Part shown: piece by piece, positions 34,234-42,709 of the stretch
Layout of the letters: every line of letters starts with the position of its first letter
How positions within the stretch are numbered: the first letter of the stretch is position 1
DNA from: JAVJQS01 sp040218815
GTDB lineage: Bacteria; Bacteroidota; Bacteroidia; Flavobacteriales_E; Vicingaceae
Reading direction: 5' to 3'
Length of the DNA stretch: 64,000 nucleotides
NCBI GenBank assembly: GCA_040218815.1
Contig: JAVJQS010000009.1
Span: 62,001 to 126,000 of the forward strand
Position numbers and translations under genes: made by a program
The notes under the pieces: model-generated
What the model saw: only the letters and a program-made list of their open reading frames with translations
Databases searched by the model: none
What the model was told of the DNA's origin: nothing

Positions 34234-35481
34234 ATGGAGTTAAAGAGAGTAGTAGTTACCGGACTTGGTGCCATTACTCCAATCGGTAATAATGTTGAAG
34301 AATACTGGAATGCACTAATTAGCGGAAAAAGCGGTGCAGCTCCAATCACACAGTTTGACGCTTCGCAATTTAAAACGCAGTTTGCGTGCGAAGTAAAAAA
34401 CTATAATTCTGAAGATTATTTCGACCGAAAGGAGGCAAGGAAGTTGGATTTGTTTGCTCAGTATGCATTAGTTGCAGTTGATGAAGCAATGAAAGATTCT
34501 GGCTTAGACCTGGAAAAAGTTGACCGCGATCGTTTTGGAGTTATTTGGGGTGCTGGAATTGGCGGCCTTAAGACTTTTCAGGAAGAATGCAGTGCTTTTG
34601 CTTTAGGTGATGGTACGCCGCGTTTCAACCCTTTCTTTATTCCAAAAATGATTGCAGATATTGCCCCTGGTCATATTTCAATTAAATATGGCCTAAGGGG
34701 TCCAAACTTTACCACAGTTTCAGCTTGTGCCTCTAGCACCAATGCCATCATTGATGCCATGACCTATATTCAATTAGGTAAAATGGACTTATGTGTTACT
34801 GGAGGTTCAGAAGCAGCCGTATGTGAAGCAGGAATAGGCGGTTTTAACGCCATGCATGCTTTGTCTAAACGAAACGACGATCCTTCTACTGCCTCAAGAC
34901 CTTTTGATAAAGATCGAGATGGGTTTGTGTTAGGTGATGGAGGCGGAAGCCTAATCCTAGAAGAGTATGAGCATGCAAAAGCACGAGGAGCAACCATTTA
35001 TGCGGAAGTAGTTGGAGGTGGACTTTCAGCTGATGCACATCATATGACTGCACCACATCCTGAAGGACTAGGAGCAATCAATGTTATGAGGTCAGCATTG
35101 AGAGACGCTGGCTTAAGTCCAGATCAAATTGATTACATCAACGTTCATGGCACTTCTACTCCTTTGGGTGACGTTGCAGAATCAAAAGCAATAAAAGAGG
35201 TTTTTGGTGAAAACGCCTATAAGCTTAATATAAGTTCAACGAAATCCATGACTGGTCACTTGCTAGGTGCAGCAGGAATAGTTGAATCCATTGCAAGCAT
35301 CTTAGCAATTAAGAACGGAATTATTCCTCCAACCATTAATCATTTTACTGATGATGAGGCGTTCGACAGTAAATTAAACTTTACGTTTAATAAAGCGCAA
35401 AAGCGAGAAGTTCGAGCGGCTTTAAGCAATACTTTCGGTTTTGGTGGACATAATGCTTCAACAGTTTTCATTAAAGCATAA
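34234..35481 (+). CDS. fabF: Beta-ketoacyl-ACP synthase II
   Basis: A 415-residue thiolase-fold enzyme that elongates acyl-ACP with malonyl-ACP. The active-site cysteine is in VSACASSTNAI (near C165), and the two histidines are in NVHGTSTPLGD (near 305) and STKSMTGHLLGAAG (near 341). GFGGHNAS is near the C-terminus. The length is typical. It is between acpP and rnc, the usual order in Bacteroidota. Confidence 0.97.
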   Translation: MELKRVVVTGLGAITPIGNNVEEYWNALISGKSGAAPITQFDASQFKTQFACEVKNYNSEDYFDRKEARKLDLFAQYALVAVDEAMKDSGLDLEKVDRDRFGVIWGAGIGGLKTFQEECSAFALGDGTPRFNPFFIPKMIADIAPGHISIKYGLRGPNFTTVSACASSTNAIIDAMTYIQLGKMDLCVTGGSEAAVCEAGIGGFNAMHALSKRNDDPSTASRPFDKDRDGFVLGDGGGSLILEEYEHAKARGATIYAEVVGGGLSADAHHMTAPHPEGLGAINVMRSALRDAGLSPDQIDYINVHGTSTPLGDVAESKAIKEVFGENAYKLNISSTKSMTGHLLGAAGIVESIASILAIKNGIIPPTINHFTDDEAFDSKLNFTFNKAQKREVRAALSNTFGFGGHNASTVFIKA

Positions 35482-35484
35482 AAT

Positions 35485-36204
35485 TTGAGCCTTTTTAAGG
35501 GAATTCGATATTTTTTACTTTCTGATAAAAGTAAGAATCGAACCTTAAAGGAAATTTTGGGATTTTATCCAAGAAACCCTGCTTTATATGATCAAGCCTT
35601 TACCCACAAATCAATTATTAATGAGGACGAGGATACTGACAAAGTCAGCAATGAGCGTTTAGAGTTTTTAGGTGATGCCATTTTAGGAGCTATTGTAGCA
35701 GAATATTTTTTTGTGAAATACCCTTTTAAGGATGAAGGTTATCTTACCAAGGTTCGTTCTAAGTTAGTAAGTCGCAATTTTTTGAATCAACTATCGGTTG
35801 ATATTGGACTTGACACTTTTTTGGAAACTTCTGCTAACACAAGCAGATCACGATCTATTTTTGGAGATGCATTTGAAGCCCTAATTGGGGCTATATACCT
35901 TGATAAGGGTTATGAAAGCTGCAAAAAATTTGTAGTTGAAAAAGTAATCCGAAATTATATTGATGTAGAACAACTCATCCAAACTGAAACTAACTTTAAG
36001 AGCAAGGTAATTGAGTGGACGCAAAGCCGAAAGCAAAATTATGAGTTCAAAACCACCACAATAGAGAGCTCAAAAAGTCGCTATTTCAAAAGTGAATTAA
36101 GCATTGATGGTGAATTAGTTGCGAAAGGGGAAGGAAATTCTAAGAAAAGAGCTGAGCAAGCGGCTGCCAAGGCCTTTTTTGATCAAAAGAAAATTCAATA
36201 TTAA
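35485..36204 (+). CDS. rnc: Ribonuclease III
   Basis: A 239-residue double-strand-specific RNase. The signature NERLEFLGDAILGAIVAEY (near residues 56-74) holds catalytic acids, with EALIGAIYLDKGY near 130. A double-stranded-RNA-binding domain follows (KSKVIEWTQSRKQNYEF ... KGEGNSKKRAEQAAAKAFF). The start is a TTG at 35485, three bases after fabF ends. The stop overlaps the end of the facing secreted-protein gene by four bases. Confidence 0.96.
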   Translation: MSLFKGIRYFLLSDKSKNRTLKEILGFYPRNPALYDQAFTHKSIINEDEDTDKVSNERLEFLGDAILGAIVAEYFFVKYPFKDEGYLTKVRSKLVSRNFLNQLSVDIGLDTFLETSANTSRSRSIFGDAFEALIGAIYLDKGYESCKKFVVEKVIRNYIDVEQLIQTETNFKSKVIEWTQSRKQNYEFKTTTIESSKSRYFKSELSIDGELVAKGEGNSKKRAEQAAAKAFFDQKKIQY

Positions 36205-38804
36205 TCTAAAAATCCAGCTATAACCACTGGTAGTTTGAATACCTCTTTATCCCCATCAATATTAAAAGCCTCAAACAAGAGCACATAAATACCTATTCTA
36301 GCTTTTTGATTATCATCAGAAATGCCATCCCAAATGAAATTACCCTTTTTGCCTAGCAACTCATTGTTTACTAACTTTTTAATTTGCCGTCCATTTCGAT
36401 CGTAAATCGTAACATTTGCTACATATCCAGGAGCATCAAACTGATAATTTATGCTCAGCACATCATCCAATCCATCGTTATCAGGTGAGAAAGTTTTGGG
36501 GTCAATACTCAACTTGCCCCTGGGAGCTTTAGTTTTAAAATATTGTGAGTTCTCGAAACCTGGCGTTGCAAAGCCAACTGATTCAGCAGCTGAATGAAAA
36601 TTATTGGGATCCTTACTTGAACCATCTGGATTGATACGTTCCAATGAAACACCGTCATCGTCATTGAGCAATTCAAAATGCATGTCTTCAGTATAATCGA
36701 ACCGGTCGATAGTGGTATTATTGGCATCAATTAAAATCACAGTATCTACATCATTGTTAAAGCTAGGCAAATCAGGTACTTCTATAAAATTTTCAGTTTT
36801 TGTAAGTGGGTAATTTGCTGAAATGTTGTTGATGTTTTCTGTTAATCCGACGTATTGATTAGGGTAAACAAGATACTCTGAGTTGATGACTGTCTTTTTA
36901 TATGCAAGCCTATCTGTATTGTTGACTGCCCATCCTTTGAGGGAAAGGATTTTATTGGACCGATTATACAATTCAACGAAATCGTCTCCACCTGTTCTCG
37001 GATTAAAAAGCACTTCGTTTATAACGAGATCAGATGCTTCAGCTCGTTCAGGTAAAATAAATTCAAAGCTATTCTGGTTGCCAATTAAATTGCCTGAACA
37101 ATCTCTCAAGTCCTCAATAGTGATTGTAATCAGTTTTCCGGAGTCTAGAGGTGGTGAAACCACTAAAACTATGGCTGTATCAGCATCACTGGAGTGTGCA
37201 GCGTTAACAATGTTGCCAGTTGAAAATCTATAAGTTGCAATGGATATACTTGAGGTATCTACTACTTCATTAAACAACAATTTTACAATATCAGCACTTA
37301 AAGCTCTTGCACTAAGCAACTCTGGCGCTGTGAGATCAGGTGTATCATCAAACACCGAATTAATTTGACCTGGTGTGCCACCAATAGCGTTTACTGAGGC
37401 GCGATAATTTGTTGGACCAAGACATTTACTTTTGGGGTTTATTTGTTCAATACTCCAGCCACCGTCTTCTTTACTTTCGTCTTTATAGGAGTTAAGTTCA
37501 TAATACAATTCATCAATCAGCTGATTGTTTGTATAAAGTAAACGAATGGAGTCGCCATTATTATTTAAGGTAGGCAAGGAACCTAAGCCCAAAGTATTTC
37601 CAAATACACTAAAAGCAACGGTATCATCTTCAGCACAAATGATGAGGTATTCGCCAGGATCTAATCGAACAGAAGATAATATTGAAATAGAATTACCATC
37701 AGTTATTTTCCAATTTTCTAAGTCAAATATTTTATTGGAGGCATTGTACAACTCTATATATTCCACTTCTGGGAGTCCATTCGAAGGGGAAAAATCAGGA
37801 TAAAACTCATTGATTTGCACATCGCGAAAACTAGGAATAGCTGATACAAAGTAGCTAAATACTTGTAGGGCAGTGTTTATGGAATTTCCATTTCTGTCCT
37901 GAATACCTTGGATGCTCAGTTCATAGTCTTCACCATTTTGGAAAGGAGTTGAAAAAGTCAACATAAGAGAAGAGCTATCGGTTCCAACATAATTTATACT
38001 ATTAGGAGCCCCAATGCCTTTATTAACTTGGTAATTGGCCGCAATTGTAGCGCTTGAATTACTTAATAGTTCTGAAAAAGTAAGTTGTAAAGTCAGACTA
38101 TCTATTACTTGATAATCTGTGAGTTGAGGTTTAACAGTATCTTGAAATACTTCACCAGTAATTACAAAATCATCAAAATAGAACTTGTCTGATCGTGTTG
38201 AGGTAAAATCACAATACACACCCATGAAATTTGAGCTGGAATAAGTGAAGTCAATTGCTGTTCCTTGAGTTACGAATCCTGAGAAATTGCTAGATGTATC
38301 AATGCTTAGCTCCCAATTGTTGAGGCTATCACGGGTTACTTTTACTAATAATTCAGGTGAAAAGCCCACAGTTCCATCCGAGCCATTAATGAGTTCAACT
38401 TCAGTTGAACCATCTTGTCGATAAAGTCTAACATCATCAGCTGTGCCGCTTTGGCCCCCAATTCTAACAAAATAACCGTTTAAAGCTTGAGTTAAATCAG
38501 ACTGGCTAGATAACAAGTATACTTTAGCAAAATTGCTTCCAGAAGGGTTGAAGTCTAAACGCACATAAAATTGCCAACTTGCCTTTAAGGCAGCAGTACT
38601 TTTTGTACTTAAATAGGCTATGCCCGTTGCGTTAAGGTCGTTGAGTTGCAATTGATTATTCACATCAATTTTAAATTTTGCTGTATCGCCAATCCATTTT
38701 GGATTAGCCGAAAAGTTGCCATCAGAGAAATCATCAGAAATAGTAGTTTGAGCTATTGCGGCCCATGCAAATAGGCAACAAAATAGTAAGTAGGTAGTTT
38801 TCAT
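36201..38804 (-). CDS. Secreted lamin-tail-domain protein with gliding-type C-terminal domain
   Basis: An 867-residue protein with signal peptide MKTTYLLFCCLFAWAAIAQ. Residues 20-215 resemble a concanavalin-like beta sandwich (DDFSDGNFSANPKWIGD...). Two lamin-tail domains are seen (DVQINEFYPDF...EYIELYNASNKIFDLENWKITDG, near 325; and DLVINEVLFNPRTGGDDFVELYNRSNKILSLKGWAV, near 595). Two Ig-like domains with FSELL/FNEVVD sit before each. The C-terminus (SPDNDGLDDVLSINYQFDAPGYVANVTIYDRNGRQIKKL...WDGISDDNQ) is like the CHU_C/FlgD-like ending of type IX-secreted proteins. Bacterial lamin-tail proteins often go with nucleases, but no nuclease domain is seen here. Its stop overlaps that of rnc. Confidence 0.82.
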   Translation of the reverse strand: MKTTYLLFCCLFAWAAIAQTTISDDFSDGNFSANPKWIGDTAKFKIDVNNQLQLNDLNATGIAYLSTKSTAALKASWQFYVRLDFNPSGSNFAKVYLLSSQSDLTQALNGYFVRIGGQSGTADDVRLYRQDGSTEVELINGSDGTVGFSPELLVKVTRDSLNNWELSIDTSSNFSGFVTQGTAIDFTYSSSNFMGVYCDFTSTRSDKFYFDDFVITGEVFQDTVKPQLTDYQVIDSLTLQLTFSELLSNSSATIAANYQVNKGIGAPNSINYVGTDSSSLMLTFSTPFQNGEDYELSIQGIQDRNGNSINTALQVFSYFVSAIPSFRDVQINEFYPDFSPSNGLPEVEYIELYNASNKIFDLENWKITDGNSISILSSVRLDPGEYLIICAEDDTVAFSVFGNTLGLGSLPTLNNNGDSIRLLYTNNQLIDELYYELNSYKDESKEDGGWSIEQINPKSKCLGPTNYRASVNAIGGTPGQINSVFDDTPDLTAPELLSARALSADIVKLLFNEVVDTSSISIATYRFSTGNIVNAAHSSDADTAIVLVVSPPLDSGKLITITIEDLRDCSGNLIGNQNSFEFILPERAEASDLVINEVLFNPRTGGDDFVELYNRSNKILSLKGWAVNNTDRLAYKKTVINSEYLVYPNQYVGLTENINNISANYPLTKTENFIEVPDLPSFNNDVDTVILIDANNTTIDRFDYTEDMHFELLNDDDGVSLERINPDGSSKDPNNFHSAAESVGFATPGFENSQYFKTKAPRGKLSIDPKTFSPDNDGLDDVLSINYQFDAPGYVANVTIYDRNGRQIKKLVNNELLGKKGNFIWDGISDDNQKARIGIYVLLFEAFNIDGDKEVFKLPVVIAGFLD

Positions 38805-38833
38805 AGGTAGTTAATTGATTATAGTAAAGTTAG

Positions 38834-38841
38834 TATTTTTG
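38834..38841 (+). promoter_or_regulatory. -7 box of asd
   Basis: TATTTTTG is a perfect TAnnTTTG box 39 bases before the asd ATG. A TTG sixteen bases upstream could be the -33 element. Confidence 0.4.
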
Positions 38842-38880
38842 TCGACCATTTAAATAACAGAGAATTTTGAACTAGAAATT

Positions 38881-39876
38881 ATGAAAGTTGCAGTAGTGGG
38901 AGCTACCGGTTTAGTAGGTAGAGTAATGTTGAGACAGTTGGAAGAAAGAGATTTTCCAGTAAGCAAACTTTTGGCAGTAGCCTCAGAACGATCTGTAGGT
39001 AAAAAAGTGATCTTTAAAGGAGAAGAAATTGAAGTAATTGGCTTAGAACAAGCAATTAATGAGCAGCCTGTTGTTGCTTTATTTTCTGCTGGTGGAGTAA
39101 TTTCCAAGGAGTATGCTGAAAAATTTGCCAATAATGGAACTACGGTAATCGATAATTCTTCAGCTTGGCGGATGGATGAAAGCAAAAAGTTAATTGTTCC
39201 GGAAATCAATGGTGCATCCTTAACCAAGGAAGATAAAATTATCGCCAACCCAAACTGTTCTACTATTCAGCTCTTGATGGCTGTAGCTCCTTTGCACAAA
39301 AAGTTTGGCATTGAGCGCATGGTGATCTCTACCTACCAATCGATTACTGGGACAGGAGTTCAGGCAGTAAAGCAATTGGAAAACGAACAAGAAGGAGTAA
39401 AAGGGGATATGGCCTATGCACATCAAATTTATAGGAATTGTATTCCACAATGTGATGTTTTTGAAGAGAACGACTACACCAAGGAAGAAATGAAATTAGT
39501 GAAGGAAAGCCGTAAAATATTGGGCGAACCTAACTTAAAAGTTACTGCAACAGCTGTTCGTGTTCCTGTAGTTGGTGGGCATTCTGAAGCGGTGAATTTG
39601 ACTTTTGCAAGGGACTTCTCTATCTCAGAAATAAAACAAATCTTAGAGAACACTCCAGGGATTACGGTTCAGGATAACCCAAAAGAAGGAATTTATCCTA
39701 TGCCCATAAATTCTGCTGAAAAGGATGATGTTTTCGTTGGTCGAATTAGAAGAGATGAATCAGCAGGAAATAGCTTGAATCTTTGGATTGTTGCAGATAA
39801 TTTGAGAAAAGGAGCTGCAACAAATACTATCCAAATTGCTGAATACTTGCTTGCAAATCAGTTACTTTCAAAATAA
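38881..39876 (+). CDS. asd: Aspartate-semialdehyde dehydrogenase
   Basis: A 331-residue enzyme reducing aspartyl phosphate to the semialdehyde for lysine, threonine and methionine synthesis and diaminopimelate. VAVVGATGLVGRVMLRQLEERDFP binds NADP. The active-site cysteine lies in IANPNCSTIQLL (near C126), and the histidine in RVPVVGGHSEAVNL. The length is typical. It is transcribed alone, divergent from the lamin-tail gene, with a short palindrome before the following sigma-factor gene. Confidence 0.96.
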   Translation: MKVAVVGATGLVGRVMLRQLEERDFPVSKLLAVASERSVGKKVIFKGEEIEVIGLEQAINEQPVVALFSAGGVISKEYAEKFANNGTTVIDNSSAWRMDESKKLIVPEINGASLTKEDKIIANPNCSTIQLLMAVAPLHKKFGIERMVISTYQSITGTGVQAVKQLENEQEGVKGDMAYAHQIYRNCIPQCDVFEENDYTKEEMKLVKESRKILGEPNLKVTATAVRVPVVGGHSEAVNLTFARDFSISEIKQILENTPGITVQDNPKEGIYPMPINSAEKDDVFVGRIRRDESAGNSLNLWIVADNLRKGAATNTIQIAEYLLANQLLSK

Positions 39877-39912
39877 AGTCCATTTTTTTCTCGTAATTTT
39901 CAATTCATTAGG

Positions 39913-39927
39913 CAGCTTTATAAGCTG
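39913..39927. promoter_or_regulatory. Palindrome CAGCTT-TAT-AAGCTG before ECF sigma gene
   Basis: Perfect 6-bp arms with a 3-nt centre, located 43 bases before the ATG at 39970. No T run follows, so an operator is more likely than a terminator. TTATTTTG downstream (39939-39946) is one base off a -7 box. Confidence 0.3.
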
Positions 39928-39969
39928 TCAACCCGTCTTATTTTGGGGGAAGTGTTGAAGATTACAAAA

Positions 39970-40509
39970 ATGGATGAAAAAAAGCTCATACAAGCGTGTT
40001 TAAATGAGGAGGAAGCTGCTCAAAAACTGCTGTATGACATTTATTCTCCGAAAATGTATTTTGTTTGCTTGCGATATGCGCGTCATGATATGGAGGCGCA
40101 AGACATGTTGCAAGATGGATTCATAAAGGTCTTCGATAACCTAAGATCATTCAAATCTTCTGGTTCTTTCGAAGGATGGATTCGAAGAATAATGGTAAAC
40201 ACTTCTTTAAACTACTGTAGAAAATCAAGCTACAAACAAGAAAATATTGGAATAGAAGATTACCAAGATAAGGTAGTTGACCCTAAGGCTATTAGTGCCC
40301 TAAGTGAACAAGAGTTGTTAAACATTATTCAACAATTGCCAGATGGCTACCGTATGGTATTTAACCTTTATGTGATAGAAGGCTATAGCCATAAAGAAAT
40401 TGCTGAACTATTAGAGTTCACCGAAAGCACTTCTCGGTCGCAACTGGCCAAGGCTAAAAAATGGATACAAATAGAATTAGAAAAACAAAAAATTAATAAT
40501 CATGTCTGA
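39970..40509 (+). CDS. ECF-type RNA polymerase sigma factor
   Basis: A 179-residue sigma-70 family factor. Region 2 is visible in YDIYSPKMYFVCLRYARHDMEAQDMLQDGFIKVFDNL and GSFEGWIRRIMVNTSLNYCRK; region 4 in LPDGYRMVFNLYVIEGYSHKEIAELLEFTESTSRSQLAKAKK. The ATG at 39970 is preferred over a TTG at 39943 because region 2 then starts at the usual distance. Its stop overlaps the start of the next gene by eight bases, and that product has a membrane segment, which suggests a sigma/anti-sigma-like pair. The targets are unknown. Confidence 0.88.
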   Translation: MDEKKLIQACLNEEEAAQKLLYDIYSPKMYFVCLRYARHDMEAQDMLQDGFIKVFDNLRSFKSSGSFEGWIRRIMVNTSLNYCRKSSYKQENIGIEDYQDKVVDPKAISALSEQELLNIIQQLPDGYRMVFNLYVIEGYSHKEIAELLEFTESTSRSQLAKAKKWIQIELEKQKINNHV

Positions 40510-41875
40510 TCAAATCAATGAATTTGACCAACTTTTTCGCGATCGGCTAGCTGATCAGACTGCCACACCACCTTCGGCAGTTTGGGAGAACATCAAGTCT
40601 ACCCGAAGCTATGGTCATGTGGTAGCCAATCGTATTTCTAACAATTGGAAAATTTTCGGAACATTATTGATGCTCTTGCTAGCCGGCGGCAGTTCAATAG
40701 TGCTTTTGGGCGAGCAAAAAGAAATTGCTAATGAAGCACAGATCAATACTATTAATCAAATTACTGATGTTGTTACTCCTATTATTGAGAAGGAGAAAAA
40801 GAATAAAATAAAACCTACAAGCAATCTAGAACCAAGCTTTGTGGCTCCGCAAATTATAGGCTTAAAAAATGAGGATATCCTGGATAATACGAATGAAAAT
40901 GTGCCGGATTGGCAACTAATTGCTTCGTTAGAACAAGCTGCATTTGTGCGTCCAGAATTGGAAGACAAAAGACTATCGGCTTACATTCAAGGCCTAGAAG
41001 GATGGGAGTCAGCTAAACCGAAATCTTTTGTGCGTTACTATAACATGGAAGCATTGCCTAAAAAGTCAGTTCAAAAACGAATAATTGAAAAACAACCAGT
41101 AAAAGCCGAGATAGACTATGATTATGTAATGCCAACAGTTGATCGCAAAACTTTCGAGGAGAGAACTTCTATTTTATTGAGCTTCACCCCACAAACTATT
41201 TCAAAAATAATGCAGGCGGAATACAATTTATCTTCATCGTATTTAGAAGAACGACAAAAAACAGAGAAAACAAGAATGGCTTATACTTTTGGTGCAATGT
41301 TGCATTATGAAGTAAAGAACAACAAGTTCATTGAAACAGGAGTGCAGTTTACTCAAATCTATGAAGAAATGAGTTATGAGGGAGAAAAGCGTTTTTCTAA
41401 TCAGTATGACTTTTTAGAAATTCCTATTTTACTTGGATATGAAGGGCGAAATGCCAAAATAGGATGGGAAATAAAAGGTGGTTTTGGAGTACAAGTGTAC
41501 AATAACTACAAAGGCTTTATTTTAAAACGACTTGATGAGTTTGGAGCTCCAAATCCCAATGCTAATGCTCAATTTAGATTGAATAAGGGTGAAGCTGTAA
41601 AAAATATCATTGAAAACAATCACAGATTATCTAAAAATCAAGCGCGACATGAAGTGCTTGATTTAGAAAATGAGGCTGAAAACCCTTACAAATCAGCAGG
41701 GGTAATTAACTTCCATCTTGCTGCGGGTTTAACCTATTACCATAGCATCAATACCACTTTTGTACTTACACCATATTATAGGCGCACATTAAACTCCATT
41801 ACTAAGGAAGACGCACGCTTCAGGGAGAACATCCGTTATGTAGGCATTAGCTTTGGAACTCGAGTGAAGTTTTAG
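40502..41875 (+). CDS. Sigma-linked membrane protein with C-terminal beta-barrel-like domain
   Basis: 457 residues. The N-terminus (about 1-45, DQLFRDRLADQTATPPSAVWENI) looks like the cytoplasmic part of Bacteroidota anti-sigma-linked proteins. One transmembrane helix follows (WKIFGTLLMLLLAGGSSIVLL, about 49-69), then a ~190-residue low-conservation linker. The C-terminal 190 residues alternate as amphipathic strands (TFGAMLHYEVKNNKFIETGVQF, LEIPILLGYEG, VGISFGTRVKF) like a PorT/outer-membrane beta-barrel domain. The overlap with the sigma gene by eight bases argues for coupled expression. It probably controls the sigma factor by sensing the envelope, an inference from context. Confidence 0.72.
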   Translation: MSDQINEFDQLFRDRLADQTATPPSAVWENIKSTRSYGHVVANRISNNWKIFGTLLMLLLAGGSSIVLLGEQKEIANEAQINTINQITDVVTPIIEKEKKNKIKPTSNLEPSFVAPQIIGLKNEDILDNTNENVPDWQLIASLEQAAFVRPELEDKRLSAYIQGLEGWESAKPKSFVRYYNMEALPKKSVQKRIIEKQPVKAEIDYDYVMPTVDRKTFEERTSILLSFTPQTISKIMQAEYNLSSSYLEERQKTEKTRMAYTFGAMLHYEVKNNKFIETGVQFTQIYEEMSYEGEKRFSNQYDFLEIPILLGYEGRNAKIGWEIKGGFGVQVYNNYKGFILKRLDEFGAPNPNANAQFRLNKGEAVKNIIENNHRLSKNQARHEVLDLENEAENPYKSAGVINFHLAAGLTYYHSINTTFVLTPYYRRTLNSITKEDARFRENIRYVGISFGTRVKF

Positions 41876-42050
41876 AGATAAGCGTTTTACTTTCAGCTTA
41901 GCAGAAAGTAGCTCACGCTCTTATATCGGCTATGTCTTGAGATTTTTTAAACTCTTCATAGGCAATAAAGTGATTCATTATATTTGATGGAATTTTTAAT
42001 GATTTTATCCTCAATTATTTTAAACTTCCATATTTAAAAGTAAACTTAAT

Positions 42051-42656
42051 ATGCTTAAATCGTTAACCACCTCTCAAAAAATTAGGAGTGCATTTGCAAT
42101 TGCAACTGTCTTTATTTTAGTTTTTGTTACAAATCAATCAGATAAGCAATACTATGATTCAATAAAGGAAACCATGAAAACTATTCATGAAGACAGACTA
42201 GTAGCGAAAGGCTATCTGTACGAGTTAAATTCAATTTTCTTCGAAAAGCAGATAGAGGTATTACAAAATGATGGATTCCAACCAAATTTGAAAAAGAACC
42301 AAGAGATTCAATCATTAATTGAAAATTTTGCTGAAACAAAATTTACTAAAAAGGAAAAGTATCAATTTAAGGACTTTAATAGAGAAGTCGAGCAATTGTT
42401 TATGTACGAAAAAGAAATGGAAGCTAAAGAAGAATTGACTGAAGAAGATATAGCTGAGTATTGTGCTCGATTGGACACCATTGCGAAAAGTTTAAAAGAA
42501 CTTGCAAAAATACAGGTTGGAGAAGGGGAGAATCAATTGAAGTCAGCAAGGCTAAATACTGAAAAAAATGACTTCTTAGCTCAAATAGAATTGTGGATAA
42601 TTATAGGGGTTGGTCTCATTATTCAATTTTTAATTTTTTATCGATTTAAGGCTTAG
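42051..42656 (+). CDS. Orphan four-helix-bundle sensor-like membrane protein
   Basis: 201 residues with two transmembrane segments, one at each end (IRSAFAIATVFILVFVTN, about 11-28; IELWIIIGVGLIIQFLIFY, about 179-197). The ~150-residue segment between is helical and charged (KETMKTIHEDRLVAKGYLYELNSIFFEKQIEVLQ) and resembles the four-helix-bundle ligand domain of methyl-accepting chemotaxis proteins. No HAMP, kinase or signalling domain follows; the protein ends five residues after the second helix. It may be a partner for another sensor. The gene stands alone with gaps of 175 and 53 bases around it. Confidence 0.65.
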   Translation: MLKSLTTSQKIRSAFAIATVFILVFVTNQSDKQYYDSIKETMKTIHEDRLVAKGYLYELNSIFFEKQIEVLQNDGFQPNLKKNQEIQSLIENFAETKFTKKEKYQFKDFNREVEQLFMYEKEMEAKEELTEEDIAEYCARLDTIAKSLKELAKIQVGEGENQLKSARLNTEKNDFLAQIELWIIIGVGLIIQFLIFYRFKA

Positions 42657-42709
42657 TAGATCAAAAAAAGAATATTGGTATTGTTTCAGCAAGTCAACCA
42701 TTTGAAGGC

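Noticed and set aside
38850..39248. A 132-codon minus-strand frame
   Set aside because: It is antisense to asd, which has its cofactor and active-site motifs in the other strand.
39943..39969. A TTG start 27 bases before the chosen ATG of the ECF sigma gene at 39970
   Set aside because: The extra nine residues do not belong to region 2 and the palindrome would then be unusually close to the start.
41889..41909. Hairpin ACTTTCAGCT-T-AGCAGAAAGT as a terminator
   Set aside because: One mismatch, a loop of a single base and no T tract after it; too weak to call.
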